Assembly: GCA_039105265.1 (NCBI GenBank)
Contig: JAPFFF010000058.1
Location: forward strand, 868,001-932,000
Direction of reading: 5' to 3'
Source of the DNA: Tritrichomonas musculus
Taxonomy: Eukaryota; Parabasalia; Tritrichomonadida; Tritrichomonadidae
Length of the DNA: 64,000 bases
Both the position numbers and the translations under genes were made by a program. Shown piece after piece: positions 50,546 to 61,523 of this stretch. The notes under the pieces are model-generated. The model did not search any database. It saw only the letters and a program-made list of their open reading frames with translations, and was not told the DNA's origin. Every line of letters begins with the position of its first letter. Within the stretch, counting starts at the first letter, position 1.

Positions 50546-52907
50546 TAGGTATCCTAAAATCGCCCAAAGAAATTGGCAAAACTTTTTCAGAGGAATTTTA
50601 TTTTTTTTGATTTTTACTTAAAAGAGTTAGTCAAAAAAAATAGTTTTAAGTGTTTTCTGGGCTTGTGTCCTCATATGAATGGCAATATTAAAAAATACTG
50701 AAATAACTTCTTATTTAATTATAATATTTTTTTTTTAATTTGACATTTTTATAGTAAAATGTACATCTTGCCTTTATTATATGAATAAATAATGAAAATA
50801 TATCAAATTCATGTAACTTTCCATTATAAATGATAATATTAAATCATTATATTACCGAAAAGATGCTCAAACCTAATACATTTATTAAATACAAGCATTA
50901 TAAAAACAGGTAAAAGGCATTTAAAAAACATAAATATTGCTATTTCATAGATTTTACGAAAAACAATTTGAAAATAATGACAGAAAATAGATTTCAAAGA
51001 TTTTATAATAGCAGGAAAAAAAAAGCATTCAAATATATTGGCAATTTGCCAAAATCAATTTTTGAGATGTGTATAGTAACGGCAAAAATATAAAATTGCT
51101 TTATTTTTAAAATATATATTGTAATTAATGTATTATTAAATATTGAATATAATATTGTCTGGTTTTAATCGATAAATGCATCGGTAAACAAAAAACTTTT
51201 TTTGTGAAAAATAATTACAATAAATATTCAATTTAATAAAAATATTTTTTTTTTCATATCTTTTTATTATATTGTTTTTCCGATATATTTCATATATTTA
51301 TATTATTATGTTAAATTTGTTATATTATTTATTATTTCTTTAACTTTTAATATTTGCATTTGTTTTAATTATTAAAATTATATTTATACTGCAAAGGTGA
51401 TATTTATGTTTTTCTTCATGTTAGCATGTTAGTTTACTCTTATGAGCATAATATAATACATTATTACTATCATCAGCATGACCAAGGTTTGATTTTTATT
51501 TTGACATAAAAATTGATGCTAGAACTCATATTCACTAAAATTACTCTAAATACATGAATGTATATCTCGTTGGTAAACAAAACTATAATTCTTCTTGGTT
51601 TCAATCAATAAAAAAATGGAATTTCGTTCTTTGGTATATTAAAAATTTATATTTTATTTTTTATATTTTTATTAACTCAAAGAATAATATAATTATTTCA
51701 ATTTTGTTATATTTTATTTTTAGATTTATTCATTTATTCAGTATCAATAGAAAATGGATCATTGAAAAAAAAATTCAGAATGTATTTTGAATTCATATCT
51801 CAATATTTTTGAATATATATATCAATATATATCAATATATATCTTAATATTTATGAGATATTGAAATATTTGAAATAACCTTTTAAAAAGTGTTTACATT
51901 TTATGATAATTTTAATATAAATATTCATTGATTGTAAACATGTATATTCATTCATTTATATCTAATATATATATTATGTTTAATATAAAATATTATAAAT
52001 TGATATTGCAGCTAATATCAATGGATTAATGAAATTATCGAGGCCCATATTTAAAAGAAATTCTTAGATGCACCTATCGAGTAGTTTGTTGCAATTATTA
52101 GTTCATTTTATTTCATACACGAATAAAAATAATATATTAAATTTGTAAGAAATAAAATTAACCAGAATCCTCTAAAAATATAAAAATTTAACAAAAAACT
52201 AATTTTTTTTTTTTTAAATACCTTAAATTTTAGTTCATTTTTAAATATATACCTCAGGAGCATGCTAATATCAATATATGATACAGAATAAGGTATTATA
52301 TTTATTAATTCTTTCTCAAATAATGTTAGATAAGAAAGATATTCTAATTATAATAATATTAAAAAAGTTCAAAATCTCCCTTTAAAATTAAAATCTTAGA
52401 GCCTAATTGCGATATTAATAAATATTTATAAAAGAACAATGTAAAAAAATAAATAATTTGGTGGATATTTTCAAAATATTGAAAAATCCAAAATACGTTA
52501 TTTTCGTTACTATACACATTTTTTGAGTTTTTTAATACAGCTCAAAAAATTTAATTGAAATTTTTATCGTTATCCAACGGTTTGTTTGAAAAAATGATGT
52601 AAAGTTCAGAAATTTCAAAAAAAATGTACGTTTTTGCCCAAAAAGCCACTTTTTAAAGCCCAAACTAAATGACATTTTACACCATAATTATTAAAGTGTT
52701 ATAATAAAAAGTGACAAATATGAGTAAAAATTTTAGATAACATTTCTATTTATGAGTAAAAGTTTCATTTTCAAAACTTTTTGAAGGAAAAAATCCTCTT
52801 CAAAATATACCAAAATGCACAAATAATTTAAACTTTTTGAGTAAAAGTTTTGTTTTATGGATTGCCCAAAAAAGCACCTTATTCAAAGGGCGATATTATG
52901 ATACCTA
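50546..52907. mobile_element. 2.36-kb non-autonomous TIR element with 8-bp TSD
   Basis: The ends match as inverted repeats over about 20 bp with two mismatches (left TAGGTATCCTAAAATCGCCC at 50546; right inverted TAGGTATCATAATATCGCCC at 52907). CTTTTGTC is present immediately outside both ends (50538-50545 and 52908-52915), an 8-bp duplication. The interior is extremely AT-rich; the 78-codon frame at 51554-51790 is hydrophobic low-complexity and not a transposase. The 8-bp duplication and TAG/CTA termini resemble the elements at 14245 and 29730. Confidence 0.8.
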
Positions 52908-52915
52908 CTTTTGTC

Positions 52916-53387
52916 TAATAATTAATCATCAAATATATTAAGATTGCTATTTTTTAAAATGATTATTTATACAGTTAATCAATGAAATCATTTTAGCAAA
53001 ATTTAAAAATAATTGCAATTGAATCATTTCGAGCAAGTTTAAAATATTAATGATGACATATTTGATGTTAAAAATGATATTTGATCTTCAATCAGTGCTG
53101 ATTCAACAATGCTTAAGATTGAAAAAAAAATTGTATTTGTTTTAAATTCAAATTTTGAATGAAGATTTTATTGTATTTTTTCAATTTTTTTAATTAAAAA
53201 AAATTGTAATAAATTTTTTATCTCTCTATTTTTGGCGTATATTATTTCTAGTAATCATTTTTTAACCTGAGTGTTTATATTTTCCAATTTTTTTTTTTTG
53301 ACTATATGGTCGCTTCAAAGACTATGTTTGGCTGGAAGGTACATTCAAATATTGATAGTGACGATCAAACCGTTATCAATATTCTGA
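52916..53387. other. AT-rich intergenic with the glucosidase promoter
   Basis: Contains CAAACCGTTA at 53366-53375. Nothing else seen. Confidence 0.4.
53366..53375 (+). promoter_or_regulatory. CAAACCGTTA upstream of the glucosidase II gene
   Basis: Identical to the 10-mer upstream of the ENTH gene; it ends 12 bp before the ATG at 53388. Possible Myb-type core promoter site. Confidence 0.35.
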
Positions 53388-56018
53388 ATGATTGCTCTTT
53401 TCATCACATTTATAAGCGCACTTAATCAGTCGCATTATAGACAATGCAAAGATTCTCCCTTTTGCGCGAGAAATCGTTTTATTGAACCTCGAACTTGGTC
53501 ATCGGATCCAGGCCAAGCAACACTCATCGATTCAGTTTTTACTCTTCCTCTTCTCGACGAAACATATCAAAACAAACTTAATTTTCATCTTACTTTTCAT
53601 GAAGGAAACATTATTCATTTCAAAATTTCACCCGTATCAGAATCTTTTAAACGCTACGATTGCTCCTCTGAACCATCAGTAGTTAATTCGACAGTTCTTG
53701 AAACTCGCCAAGAAATTAATGAAGAAAAAAATGATACGCACATCATATTAACTGTTGGAGAATCTTCAGCAGTTATTCAAACAAACCCTTTCCAGTTTAC
53801 AATTTATGAAAATGGAAATCCTAAAATTGAAATAAATCCTGATTTGAAAGCTATCTTTGAAACAAACATAAATAAAGAAAAGTTTCCTGAATTATATCAA
53901 AATGCAACATTTGATAATTATAACGAAACTCTTATTAATGGCCCAGCTTCAGTTGCAATGACGTTTAAATATTTTACATCAAATGATGAAGGCATTAAAT
54001 TCAATGGAATTCCATTACACTCATTAGATTCAAATTTACCTTCAACAGTTATTCGAGGAGAGCCAACTACAGATCCAATTAGGTTATTCAACACAGATAC
54101 GAATGAATTTCTCTCTGATTCTGTTGTTTCATTGTACGGATCAATACCTTATCTTATTGGTCATAGTGGTGCTCAAAGTATTGGCCTTTTCTGGTGTAAT
54201 CCATCGGAAACATGGGTTGATATCGATAATGGAAATACATCAGCTAGATTTATTTCTGAAACTGGTTATATTGATTGCTATGCCTTCTATGGGAGCCACA
54301 AAAATGTTATTAAATCTTATACAAGTATCACAGGGAGATCTCCTCTTCCTCAATTATTTTCTCTTGGATTTCATCAATCGAGATGGTCTTATAAGAGCAC
54401 GAAAGAAGTCAAATCTGTATCTAGACGCCTTGATAAAGAACTCATTCCACATGATTCAATTTGGCTTGATTTAGATCATACAGATAACAAAAAGTATTTT
54501 ACTTTTGAACCAAACAACTTCAAAAATATCAAAAAGCTACTTAAAGAATTCAAAACAGAGAATCGTTACTTGGTCGCACTTGTTGACCCTCATTTGAAGG
54601 TTGAGAGAGATTATCAAATTTACTATGAAGCTAAAGACAATAGCTACTTCGTCAAAGGAACAAACAGACGCGATTATATTGCTGACTGTTGGCCTGGCAG
54701 AAGTGGTTTTGTTGACTTTTTCAACCCAGATGCTTCTGAATGGTTTTCCAATCTATACAAATATGACAATTACAGAAAAACTGACACCAACTTGTTCATA
54801 TGGAATGATATGAATGAACCTTCAATCATGAAAGTTCCAGAATCTACTCTTCCCCGAGATTGCGTTCATTATGGAAAAATTGAAAACAGAGCTGTACACA
54901 ACTTATATGGCCAAATGATGATTAAATCTACATTTAATGGACTTTTGAACAGAAACGAAGATAAGAATGAAAGACCGTTTATTTTAACACGAAGCTTTTT
55001 CGCTGGATCTCAGAAATATGCTTTTACTTGGTCAGGCGACAATGCCGCAGATTGGGATCATCTTCGTAATAGTATATCCATGACAATTACGTTAGGTGTT
55101 TGCGGATATCCATTCAGTGGATCAGATATTGGTGGTTTCTTCAGATCTCCAGATCAAGAACTCCTTCTTCGATGGTATCAAGTTGGAGCATATTGCTATC
55201 CATTTTTCCGATCACATTGTCATCATTTAAGTGAACACAGAGAGCCATACGTTCTTAAATCAGAATATCAAGATGGCGTTAAAAATGCAATTAATACTCG
55301 ATACCAACTTCTTCCACTTTGGTACACATTATCATATCAAACATCACTTGATGGACAACCTATTGTTCGGCCACTTTGGTGGGAATTTGATGATGCAGAA
55401 GTACAAGAAATTGAAACTCAAGTAATGGTTGGTGATTCACTTCTTGTAATTCCGTCATTATCACCAAGCGAATCATCAATACACGCATATATTCCTCGTG
55501 CTCGTTGGTATGAATATCGTTCTCTTAAAGAACTTACCAAATCAGGTGAAGTTGTTAATATACCTTATGAAAAACTTGATATTCCAGTTTTCATTAAAGG
55601 TGGAAAAGTTATTTTCACTAAACCAACAGTTAAGAAAACTTCAATGGCAACAATTAATGATTCTTTCAATTTAATCGTAGCAGTTGATTCACAGAACAAG
55701 GCTTCAGGAGAGATTTATGCAGATGATGGCCATACATATGATTACACAAATAATGATGCAATGATTTACAGAAAGGTTGAATTCGATGGAAAAACCATGA
55801 AATCTATCGAAATTAAACCATCTAACAAAAACTCAGAATTCATTCAAAATTATGATGCTCCAATAGAATTAATCAGCATAACCGGATTAGATAAATTACC
55901 AACTTCAGTTAAGAACCAAAACGGAGCCGAAGTTCAAATGACTGATTCAGATGGTGTTTTACAACTACATGTTTATCTTTATATGAAAGATGATTGGACT
56001 TTAGAATTTGAATATTAA
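53388..56018 (+). CDS. ER alpha-glucosidase II catalytic subunit (GH31)
   Basis: This 876-residue glycoside hydrolase family 31 enzyme trims glucose from N-glycans in the ER lumen. A signal peptide (MIALFITFISALNQS) is followed by CKDSPFCARNR, the conserved C-x4-FC-x-RNR start of glucosidase II alpha. The N-terminal beta domain includes NPFQFTIY. The barrel carries nucleophile Asp474 in WNDMNEP and acid/base Asp551 in TWSGDNAADW. The loop GSDIGGFF and the R-x-H stretch FFRSHCHH also fit GH31. The length is typical (about 920). No KDEL-type signal is present, as usual, since retention comes from the beta subunit. In trichomonads, whose N-glycans may be short and unglucosylated, the exact substrate is uncertain. 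Confidence 0.92.
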   Translation: MIALFITFISALNQSHYRQCKDSPFCARNRFIEPRTWSSDPGQATLIDSVFTLPLLDETYQNKLNFHLTFHEGNIIHFKISPVSESFKRYDCSSEPSVVNSTVLETRQEINEEKNDTHIILTVGESSAVIQTNPFQFTIYENGNPKIEINPDLKAIFETNINKEKFPELYQNATFDNYNETLINGPASVAMTFKYFTSNDEGIKFNGIPLHSLDSNLPSTVIRGEPTTDPIRLFNTDTNEFLSDSVVSLYGSIPYLIGHSGAQSIGLFWCNPSETWVDIDNGNTSARFISETGYIDCYAFYGSHKNVIKSYTSITGRSPLPQLFSLGFHQSRWSYKSTKEVKSVSRRLDKELIPHDSIWLDLDHTDNKKYFTFEPNNFKNIKKLLKEFKTENRYLVALVDPHLKVERDYQIYYEAKDNSYFVKGTNRRDYIADCWPGRSGFVDFFNPDASEWFSNLYKYDNYRKTDTNLFIWNDMNEPSIMKVPESTLPRDCVHYGKIENRAVHNLYGQMMIKSTFNGLLNRNEDKNERPFILTRSFFAGSQKYAFTWSGDNAADWDHLRNSISMTITLGVCGYPFSGSDIGGFFRSPDQELLLRWYQVGAYCYPFFRSHCHHLSEHREPYVLKSEYQDGVKNAINTRYQLLPLWYTLSYQTSLDGQPIVRPLWWEFDDAEVQEIETQVMVGDSLLVIPSLSPSESSIHAYIPRARWYEYRSLKELTKSGEVVNIPYEKLDIPVFIKGGKVIFTKPTVKKTSMATINDSFNLIVAVDSQNKASGEIYADDGHTYDYTNNDAMIYRKVEFDGKTMKSIEIKPSNKNSEFIQNYDAPIELISITGLDKLPTSVKNQNGAEVQMTDSDGVLQLHVYLYMKDDWTLEFEY

Positions 56019-56143
56019 AAAATAAAAATATAATCAAAATTTTTGTTTTCTATTTATCGTGATTTTAAATTAAAATCAATAACAATCAAGATCACATCAT
56101 GCTAAAAATAACTTTAAATCTTTGAACGAACAATGATTAATTT
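56019..56143. other. Short tail-to-tail gap
   Basis: 125 bp between converging stops; it must hold both 3' ends. Confidence 0.4.
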
Positions 56144-57163
56144 TTAAAGATCAGATTCACTTTTATCAAGATCGCTTATCTTGGTCCATTTGGCTCCACC
56201 ATCTATAACACGATCAATTGCAGCTGAAAGTTCTTGAATTTGATCAACATGAATAACAGCCTTTCTTCTTGGATTCCATATGTAATAAGTATCTTCTTTT
56301 AATTGCTTGAAAGGTAAATTTTTATTTCCATAAAAGAACTTCATTTGATGCCTTTTACTGATAGACTGTATTTTTCGGTATTCATCATTGACTTCAGGTC
56401 CAGTATATAAAATACAGAAGTCTCTGCCCATACATTGACTTTTGAATTCAGAATACCTGTAAAATCCTTCATCATCTAAATCATGACTTTCAGTTAAAGT
56501 TTGATTCAAAAAACTATCAATGGCTGCTTTCAAATCATGTTCATTCATTTCACCATGATATTTGATTTGATTTGAAGAATTGTAAAAAATAATTGTTGGG
56601 AGCCGTGTGATTGAAAGTTCTCGATGAATATGAAATTCATTACATATTCCAAATCTAATAAATTGGTTACTATATTCAAGAGAGAGAACTGACCATATTG
56701 TGGGAACTTTTATTTGGTCTGTAAATAATACTACCGAAGCAAGACTTTCTTCTATCCATTTTCTATCAAATATTCGAACAAAGTTTGGCATTCGATCTGT
56801 TACAACATTAATAAATCCACTAGCAGTATATTTACCACGATAATCTTCACTACCACCAGGGAAGTAAACTTTAACAAAAGGTACGTAGTCGATTTTCAAT
56901 CTTCGTTGTATAATTGGTTCTTCAGTTAAATTAACAACAGCAAATTTCGCAACTCTTCCAACATGACGTGCAGCTTTTTGAAATTCGCGTTGAGCCTTAA
57001 AGCATGATTTTTGATTTAATCCAACAAAAAGAACGAGCCATAATGATGTTTTATCTCTTTTTAATACATTGTCACGAAATTCTGGTGCTGTAAGATTTAT
57101 TATTTCTGATCCTGTTGTTTCGCAGTATCCAAAAACAGAAAGAAGAGGAAGAAACAAAAACAT
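56144..57163 (-). CDS. ER thioredoxin-fold protein with a single-Cys site
   Basis: This is a secreted or ER-lumenal protein of 339 residues if it starts at the ATG at 57163. That gives a clean signal peptide (MFLFLPLLSVFGYCETTG); an upstream GTG-initiated extension is not credible. TCACA just before this ATG supports it. Residues of about 22-120 look like a thioredoxin domain: LWLVLFVGLNQKSCFKAQRE in the place of the active site, then AKFAVVNLTEEPIIQRRLKI and DYVPFVKVYFPGG with the cis-Pro loop. The usual CxxC is reduced to one Cys (Cys54, S-C-F). A second thioredoxin-like domain with LPTIIFYNSSNQIKYHGEM follows (about 185-225). Probably a PDI-related chaperone or holdase rather than a dithiol oxidase. 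It ends 125 bp from glucosidase II. Confidence 0.7.
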   Translation of the reverse strand: MFLFLPLLSVFGYCETTGSEIINLTAPEFRDNVLKRDKTSLWLVLFVGLNQKSCFKAQREFQKAARHVGRVAKFAVVNLTEEPIIQRRLKIDYVPFVKVYFPGGSEDYRGKYTASGFINVVTDRMPNFVRIFDRKWIEESLASVVLFTDQIKVPTIWSVLSLEYSNQFIRFGICNEFHIHRELSITRLPTIIFYNSSNQIKYHGEMNEHDLKAAIDSFLNQTLTESHDLDDEGFYRYSEFKSQCMGRDFCILYTGPEVNDEYRKIQSISKRHQMKFFYGNKNLPFKQLKEDTYYIWNPRRKAVIHVDQIQELSAAIDRVIDGGAKWTKISDLDKSESDL

Positions 57164-57165
57164 TA

Positions 57166-57170
57166 TGTGA
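57166..57170 (-). promoter_or_regulatory. Initiator-like TCACA deciding the start at 57163
   Basis: Minus-strand TCACA ends 2 bp before the ATG at 57163. Confidence 0.35.
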
Positions 57171-57723
57171 CCAAATAATAAAAAAATGAGATGTACCTCA
57201 CAAATCAAAGTATTGAAAAAAAATATGGCTAACACTTTTTAATTTTTTATGTTAACTTAGACGAAAAATTCGTTTATTAAAAAATCAGTAAATGACTTTC
57301 AAATTTGTGCTTTTTTTTTACAGGCGTACATTTAATTTTATAATTTTAAAATAAAATTATAAAATAAAATTATAAAATATCTTTTCTTATTTCATAATCA
57401 TGATATATGTAAGGATATTTCAATAAGTTTTATATCTCAAAAAGTTTTAATATATATATCAAAAATATACCTATTGAATCATACAACAATTATAAATCAT
57501 AAGGAATGATTACTCTTTGATAGATGTATAAATGAGATAGTAACTAGTGATTACAATGGAGGAATTTCTTAGAGATTAATCGTTTCATTAATTCGATAAA
57601 AAAAATTGAGAAGAATTCAAAAGCATATACAAATTCACTCTCAAATATCTATTCAAAAATGAGAAAATATTGTTGTGTTATTGTTTTGTTCTTTAGAAAG
57701 AAAATCAAAAAGATTTTTTAAAA
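57171..57723. other. Divergent promoter region, thioredoxin-fold protein and CYFIP
   Basis: About 550 bp of AT-rich DNA between two starts, with a tandem TTATAAAATAAAA stretch near 57340-57380. No gene seen. Confidence 0.4.
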
Positions 57724-60700
57724 ATGCAAACTCAAACAGCAAATCAACATAAAAATCCAGCATATTGTGAAGATTTGCAATCAGTGCAGCTAGTTGAAGT
57801 TGCGCCAAAATCAGTTCCTCAAGCAATTTTTGTACGATATCCAAATGAAACGTGTTTTGATCATAGCCTTTATGAAAAATCTGGCCTGCCAGCTGTCTCT
57901 AATATTAACGATATCCATATGCTTGAAAATGACCAGAAACAAATCGAAGAACTAACATCAAATTTTTATGCAAGAAGATCAATTTATAGACCAATAGAAA
58001 AATACATGAAAAGTTTATCTCCCGATGTTATTCAGCAGCAAGGGACTGCACTAGTGCAGATTGCAAAAGCTCAATCAAAACCACTTATTGACTTGATTAA
58101 TACAACAATTGAATCAGTTGATAAATCAGTGAACGATTTACGATCAATTTTGACTAAATCTGAACAATGGAATACAGGCGCATACAGTGAAGAATTACTT
58201 TTTAACATTTGTAAGTTAATCTATCTTTTATTTGTTCTTGATCAGATTCATATGAAACAATCAATTAAAATTGATGTCGATGGGTTTAATAAATTAGCTC
58301 AAAATTCTATATTAACGCAACCTATTAATCAATTTATAAATGATAAAGAATTAATTGAAAAAAAGCTTTTAGAAAAATTAGCATTACCAACAGAGAGTTT
58401 GACATTTATTACATCAATTTTCTATAGATATATCAAAGAGTCCCTTAAAAACAATCAAAGCCTTTACTCTAACTATAAATATGTTCTCCTCATTTCATTA
58501 GCTTTCTTTATAAAGTTATGCCCAGCAGGATTTCCAACAACAGAATTCGATTATCTCAAGGGCTTATATGAAGAATGCCCATATGTTCCTTTGTATCATG
58601 AGTTTTCAATGAATATTCTTTCACATATTCAAAATTTAAACTATTTCAAAGGAAAAGGAGCAACATTTGTTTCTAAACTTCCAGATCCAACAAGAGAAAT
58701 TAAGTCGTTGCGAACTCGCTTTTCAGATGTTTCAACTAAGCTTCATTATGAATTGTTAACACCACGAGATGAAAATGACTCAAACGCAAATTTATCTATT
58801 ACCACCGCTGTTCAGGATGCTATTCAACTTATTTTATATACAACTAATATGTTACGCGAACAATATGCAGCTAAAATTGATAAAAATCCATATGAAACTG
58901 CAGTAAGAGAAGGATATTCTCAATTAGAACTTAGAGCAGCAATTCAACTTTTAACGTTATGCAGGGAACTTAACGATCTTATCCGTATGAACAAACCAGC
59001 CATCTTCCCACGCGTTTGCACTTTTATGCAATCGACATTCCAAGAATTTGTTAAAAATATTCTCGAAAAGACAGTTGTACGTGCTAAAAGGAAGAAAAAG
59101 TCAATAAAGAACATTATTGATGGAATTCGATCTATTGCAGGAGATTATTCAACCAATGAATCATCTGTAATTACAGCCAAAAAATCTGCAGAACTTAAAG
59201 GAAAGAAGCATGAAATAAAATCTCGAGTATCACCACCATCACCACAATTACTTGAAATAATTCGTGTTCAAGTTCAACAGATGATTACACCAGAAGCGAA
59301 ATTCCTTCAACCATCCAAGAAAATCCTCAAAAGCAAACATGCATTTCATGAAACAGATGAAAAGAGGCTTCAAACATTTGTTGCTGACAGTACTAATTGG
59401 ATTAGTTTGATTGCTTTTGAACAAACTTTGTCCGATGCTGCAGATCAAAGCTGCTTCTATTTCAAAGAAATGCACCTTGATCTTAATAATGCAGTTCAAT
59501 TTCCAGTTAAATCATCATTACCATTCATTCTTTGCCAATATGCTTTAGATAACTATGTACAGCCAGAATTAACAGAAATTATCTTTTATCCACTTTCAAT
59601 TTATGATGATGCTGCCAATATTGCAATAAGTACTCATCATTCTCGTCTTATGTTTGATGAAATCAAAGCAGAAGCAAAAGTTGCTCTTGATACTTTATCC
59701 AACCTTATTGGCGAATTTACATATAATGCTTTTCGAACTTTCGCTACCCTTAGACAACTTCCAGATAAAGTTGTTTCTCATCTAAAGAAGAATCATCACC
59801 ATCACTGGCCAAATTCACGTGCTTATCGACTTCGAACTCTACTTCAGCAAAATCAATATTATCTTCTTTCAAAACAAATTGCATTAAAGTCTCTTATTGC
59901 TCCACGAGTAGATTCAGAGCTTAACAATTCAGTTGCTCAAATCTACCAAGTTGCAAAAGATCTTGGTATTACAGCATCACTTGCAATTAGTCGAGTATTA
60001 AACATTATCAAAGAAACTCATCGTTTACTCACGGAACAGGGCCTTTCATTGATGCCATTTAAAGATATCGAAAAGGCTGCCAAATGGGACAGCTTACCTG
60101 AAAGTTTTTCATCCAAATATTTGAGTGACATTTCAAACCACCTTATCAAAAATGTTGTTCGTTATTATGCTTTGGCAATTAATCCACTTCGTTTGATACC
60201 ACCGAAGAAACTTCAATTACCAGCTGAGCCACTTGGCAAATTAACATTAGGTAGACTATTGAAAGATGCTCTTGATTCTACAGTTTCATTTGTAACGATT
60301 CATCATTTCTCAGTATTTTTGAGATCAATTTCTGATGGCGCTGTAGTTCTTCTTGCTCAAGAATTACGAGATACTCTTCTTAAAGTATTTAATTCGTTTA
60401 TAGACCGTTATCGCGTTGTATCATCTAGATTAACTAGAATTAAAGACGCTCCCTTTGGCTCGTCAGCTCATGCCGCTTTTACTCGATATGAAAGTGCATA
60501 TAAATTCTTTTTGAGTGATGAAGAAATTTCAAGGCTTTTGAGAGACATGCAAACAATTGGGAACATTTTGATCGTCTCGGAACTTATTGATGAAGCTCTC
60601 ACAATGAAAGAATTTAATGTAGTTCAAGTTATGTCTTACTTAAGAAGTGTTGATGAAAATAATAATCCTCGTGATGAAATAGAGCGACTTTTTACCGACG

Positions 60701-61200
60701 AATTCAAAGAAGCAATTAAAGTTATTATATCTAGACCTATGTCAATAGCAGAAGATTCGCATCATCTAATGATGAGAATTGCAATAAATACACTTGGAAT
60801 GAATATTATAAAGGAAATGAGCACTTTCGAAGAACCTAATCGGAAATCTTTGGAATTTACTCAAATGTCAGGATTTGCTTGCTGTTGGAGCGTTTTAGAA
60901 TTCGTTTATGGATTAGCTGAATCAATGAGAGTTGCCGATTCATCATCTGGATTTGCTAAACATGGCCAAGGCGTTCAGATCTGTGCAGCAGTTTTCTTGT
61001 TAATAACAGGACAAACAGATTTGAACCAACTTTTATGTATTGGAAAGAAGATGGTAAGACATTTAGAAAATGATATGTCAGGAATGGCAGATGAAAAGAC
61101 TTTGAGATATCTTGCTGTTTGCCAATATGAAACAGCTGCTGTTGATTGGGCAATGCTATTCTTCCAGCCATTCGTTGATAATTTCAGAAATAATCTTTAA
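57724..61200 (+). CDS. CYFIP/Sra1 (PIR121) subunit of the WAVE/SCAR complex
   Basis: This 1158-residue protein of the CYFIP family is the Rac1-binding scaffold of the WAVE complex that switches on Arp2/3-driven actin branching. It matches CYFIP in order: a start segment (ATG at 57724) near APKSVPQAIFVRYPNETCFD; ECPYVPLYHEFSMNIL (animal form ECPYVPLYxxL); SSLPFILCQYALDNY (animal LPWILTDHIL); LSIYDDAANIAISTHHSRLM with FDEIKAEA (animal LYNDSAxxAL...FLYDEIEAE); NSRAYRLRTLLQQNQYYLL; SVLEFVYGLAESM near the C-terminus; and GQGVQICAAVFLLITGQ. The length is close to animal CYFIP (about 1250). Basic KKKKS near 455-460 may be a family-specific insert. It implies that this organism builds Rac-driven lamellipodia. 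Confidence 0.9.
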   Translation: MQTQTANQHKNPAYCEDLQSVQLVEVAPKSVPQAIFVRYPNETCFDHSLYEKSGLPAVSNINDIHMLENDQKQIEELTSNFYARRSIYRPIEKYMKSLSPDVIQQQGTALVQIAKAQSKPLIDLINTTIESVDKSVNDLRSILTKSEQWNTGAYSEELLFNICKLIYLLFVLDQIHMKQSIKIDVDGFNKLAQNSILTQPINQFINDKELIEKKLLEKLALPTESLTFITSIFYRYIKESLKNNQSLYSNYKYVLLISLAFFIKLCPAGFPTTEFDYLKGLYEECPYVPLYHEFSMNILSHIQNLNYFKGKGATFVSKLPDPTREIKSLRTRFSDVSTKLHYELLTPRDENDSNANLSITTAVQDAIQLILYTTNMLREQYAAKIDKNPYETAVREGYSQLELRAAIQLLTLCRELNDLIRMNKPAIFPRVCTFMQSTFQEFVKNILEKTVVRAKRKKKSIKNIIDGIRSIAGDYSTNESSVITAKKSAELKGKKHEIKSRVSPPSPQLLEIIRVQVQQMITPEAKFLQPSKKILKSKHAFHETDEKRLQTFVADSTNWISLIAFEQTLSDAADQSCFYFKEMHLDLNNAVQFPVKSSLPFILCQYALDNYVQPELTEIIFYPLSIYDDAANIAISTHHSRLMFDEIKAEAKVALDTLSNLIGEFTYNAFRTFATLRQLPDKVVSHLKKNHHHHWPNSRAYRLRTLLQQNQYYLLSKQIALKSLIAPRVDSELNNSVAQIYQVAKDLGITASLAISRVLNIIKETHRLLTEQGLSLMPFKDIEKAAKWDSLPESFSSKYLSDISNHLIKNVVRYYALAINPLRLIPPKKLQLPAEPLGKLTLGRLLKDALDSTVSFVTIHHFSVFLRSISDGAVVLLAQELRDTLLKVFNSFIDRYRVVSSRLTRIKDAPFGSSAHAAFTRYESAYKFFLSDEEISRLLRDMQTIGNILIVSELIDEALTMKEFNVVQVMSYLRSVDENNNPRDEIERLFTDEFKEAIKVIISRPMSIAEDSHHLMMRIAINTLGMNIIKEMSTFEEPNRKSLEFTQMSGFACCWSVLEFVYGLAESMRVADSSSGFAKHGQGVQICAAVFLLITGQTDLNQLLCIGKKMVRHLENDMSGMADEKTLRYLAVCQYETAAVDWAMLFFQPFVDNFRNNL

Positions 61201-61523
61201 AATATTTTAGATTACATAATAAAACTTGAAAAACTATTAATTTGATTAATATATTTTTTAATGATTATTGATTCAAAAATAATCTTATTCCAATTAAATC
61301 GAATCTTCTATTTTATTATAATAAAATGTATTATAGAATATTCAAGATTGAATATGAAGAAAAAACACCATAATGCAGATATGAGCTGGTGAAATATTAA
61401 AACATCAATTATCAAAAATGATGAAACAATGATTATCAGTAGCTTGATTATCTAGCTTAGGAAATTTCTTAATTGTAAATTGTAACGATTTCATTATAAA
61501 TTTTTTAAACGTATTAAATTCGT
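61201..61523. other. Intergenic, CYFIP to the disordered protein
   Basis: About 320 bp, AT-rich. AACGTATTAA lies 14 bp before the next ATG. Nothing else seen. Confidence 0.35.

Noticed and set aside
51554-51790. 78-residue hydrophobic frame as a membrane protein
   Set aside because: AT-driven Ile/Phe/Asn/Lys composition inside a non-autonomous element; no promoter or family support.
57164-57235. N-terminal extension of the thioredoxin-fold protein from a GTG
   Set aside because: The ATG at 57163 gives a standard signal peptide and has TCACA directly upstream.
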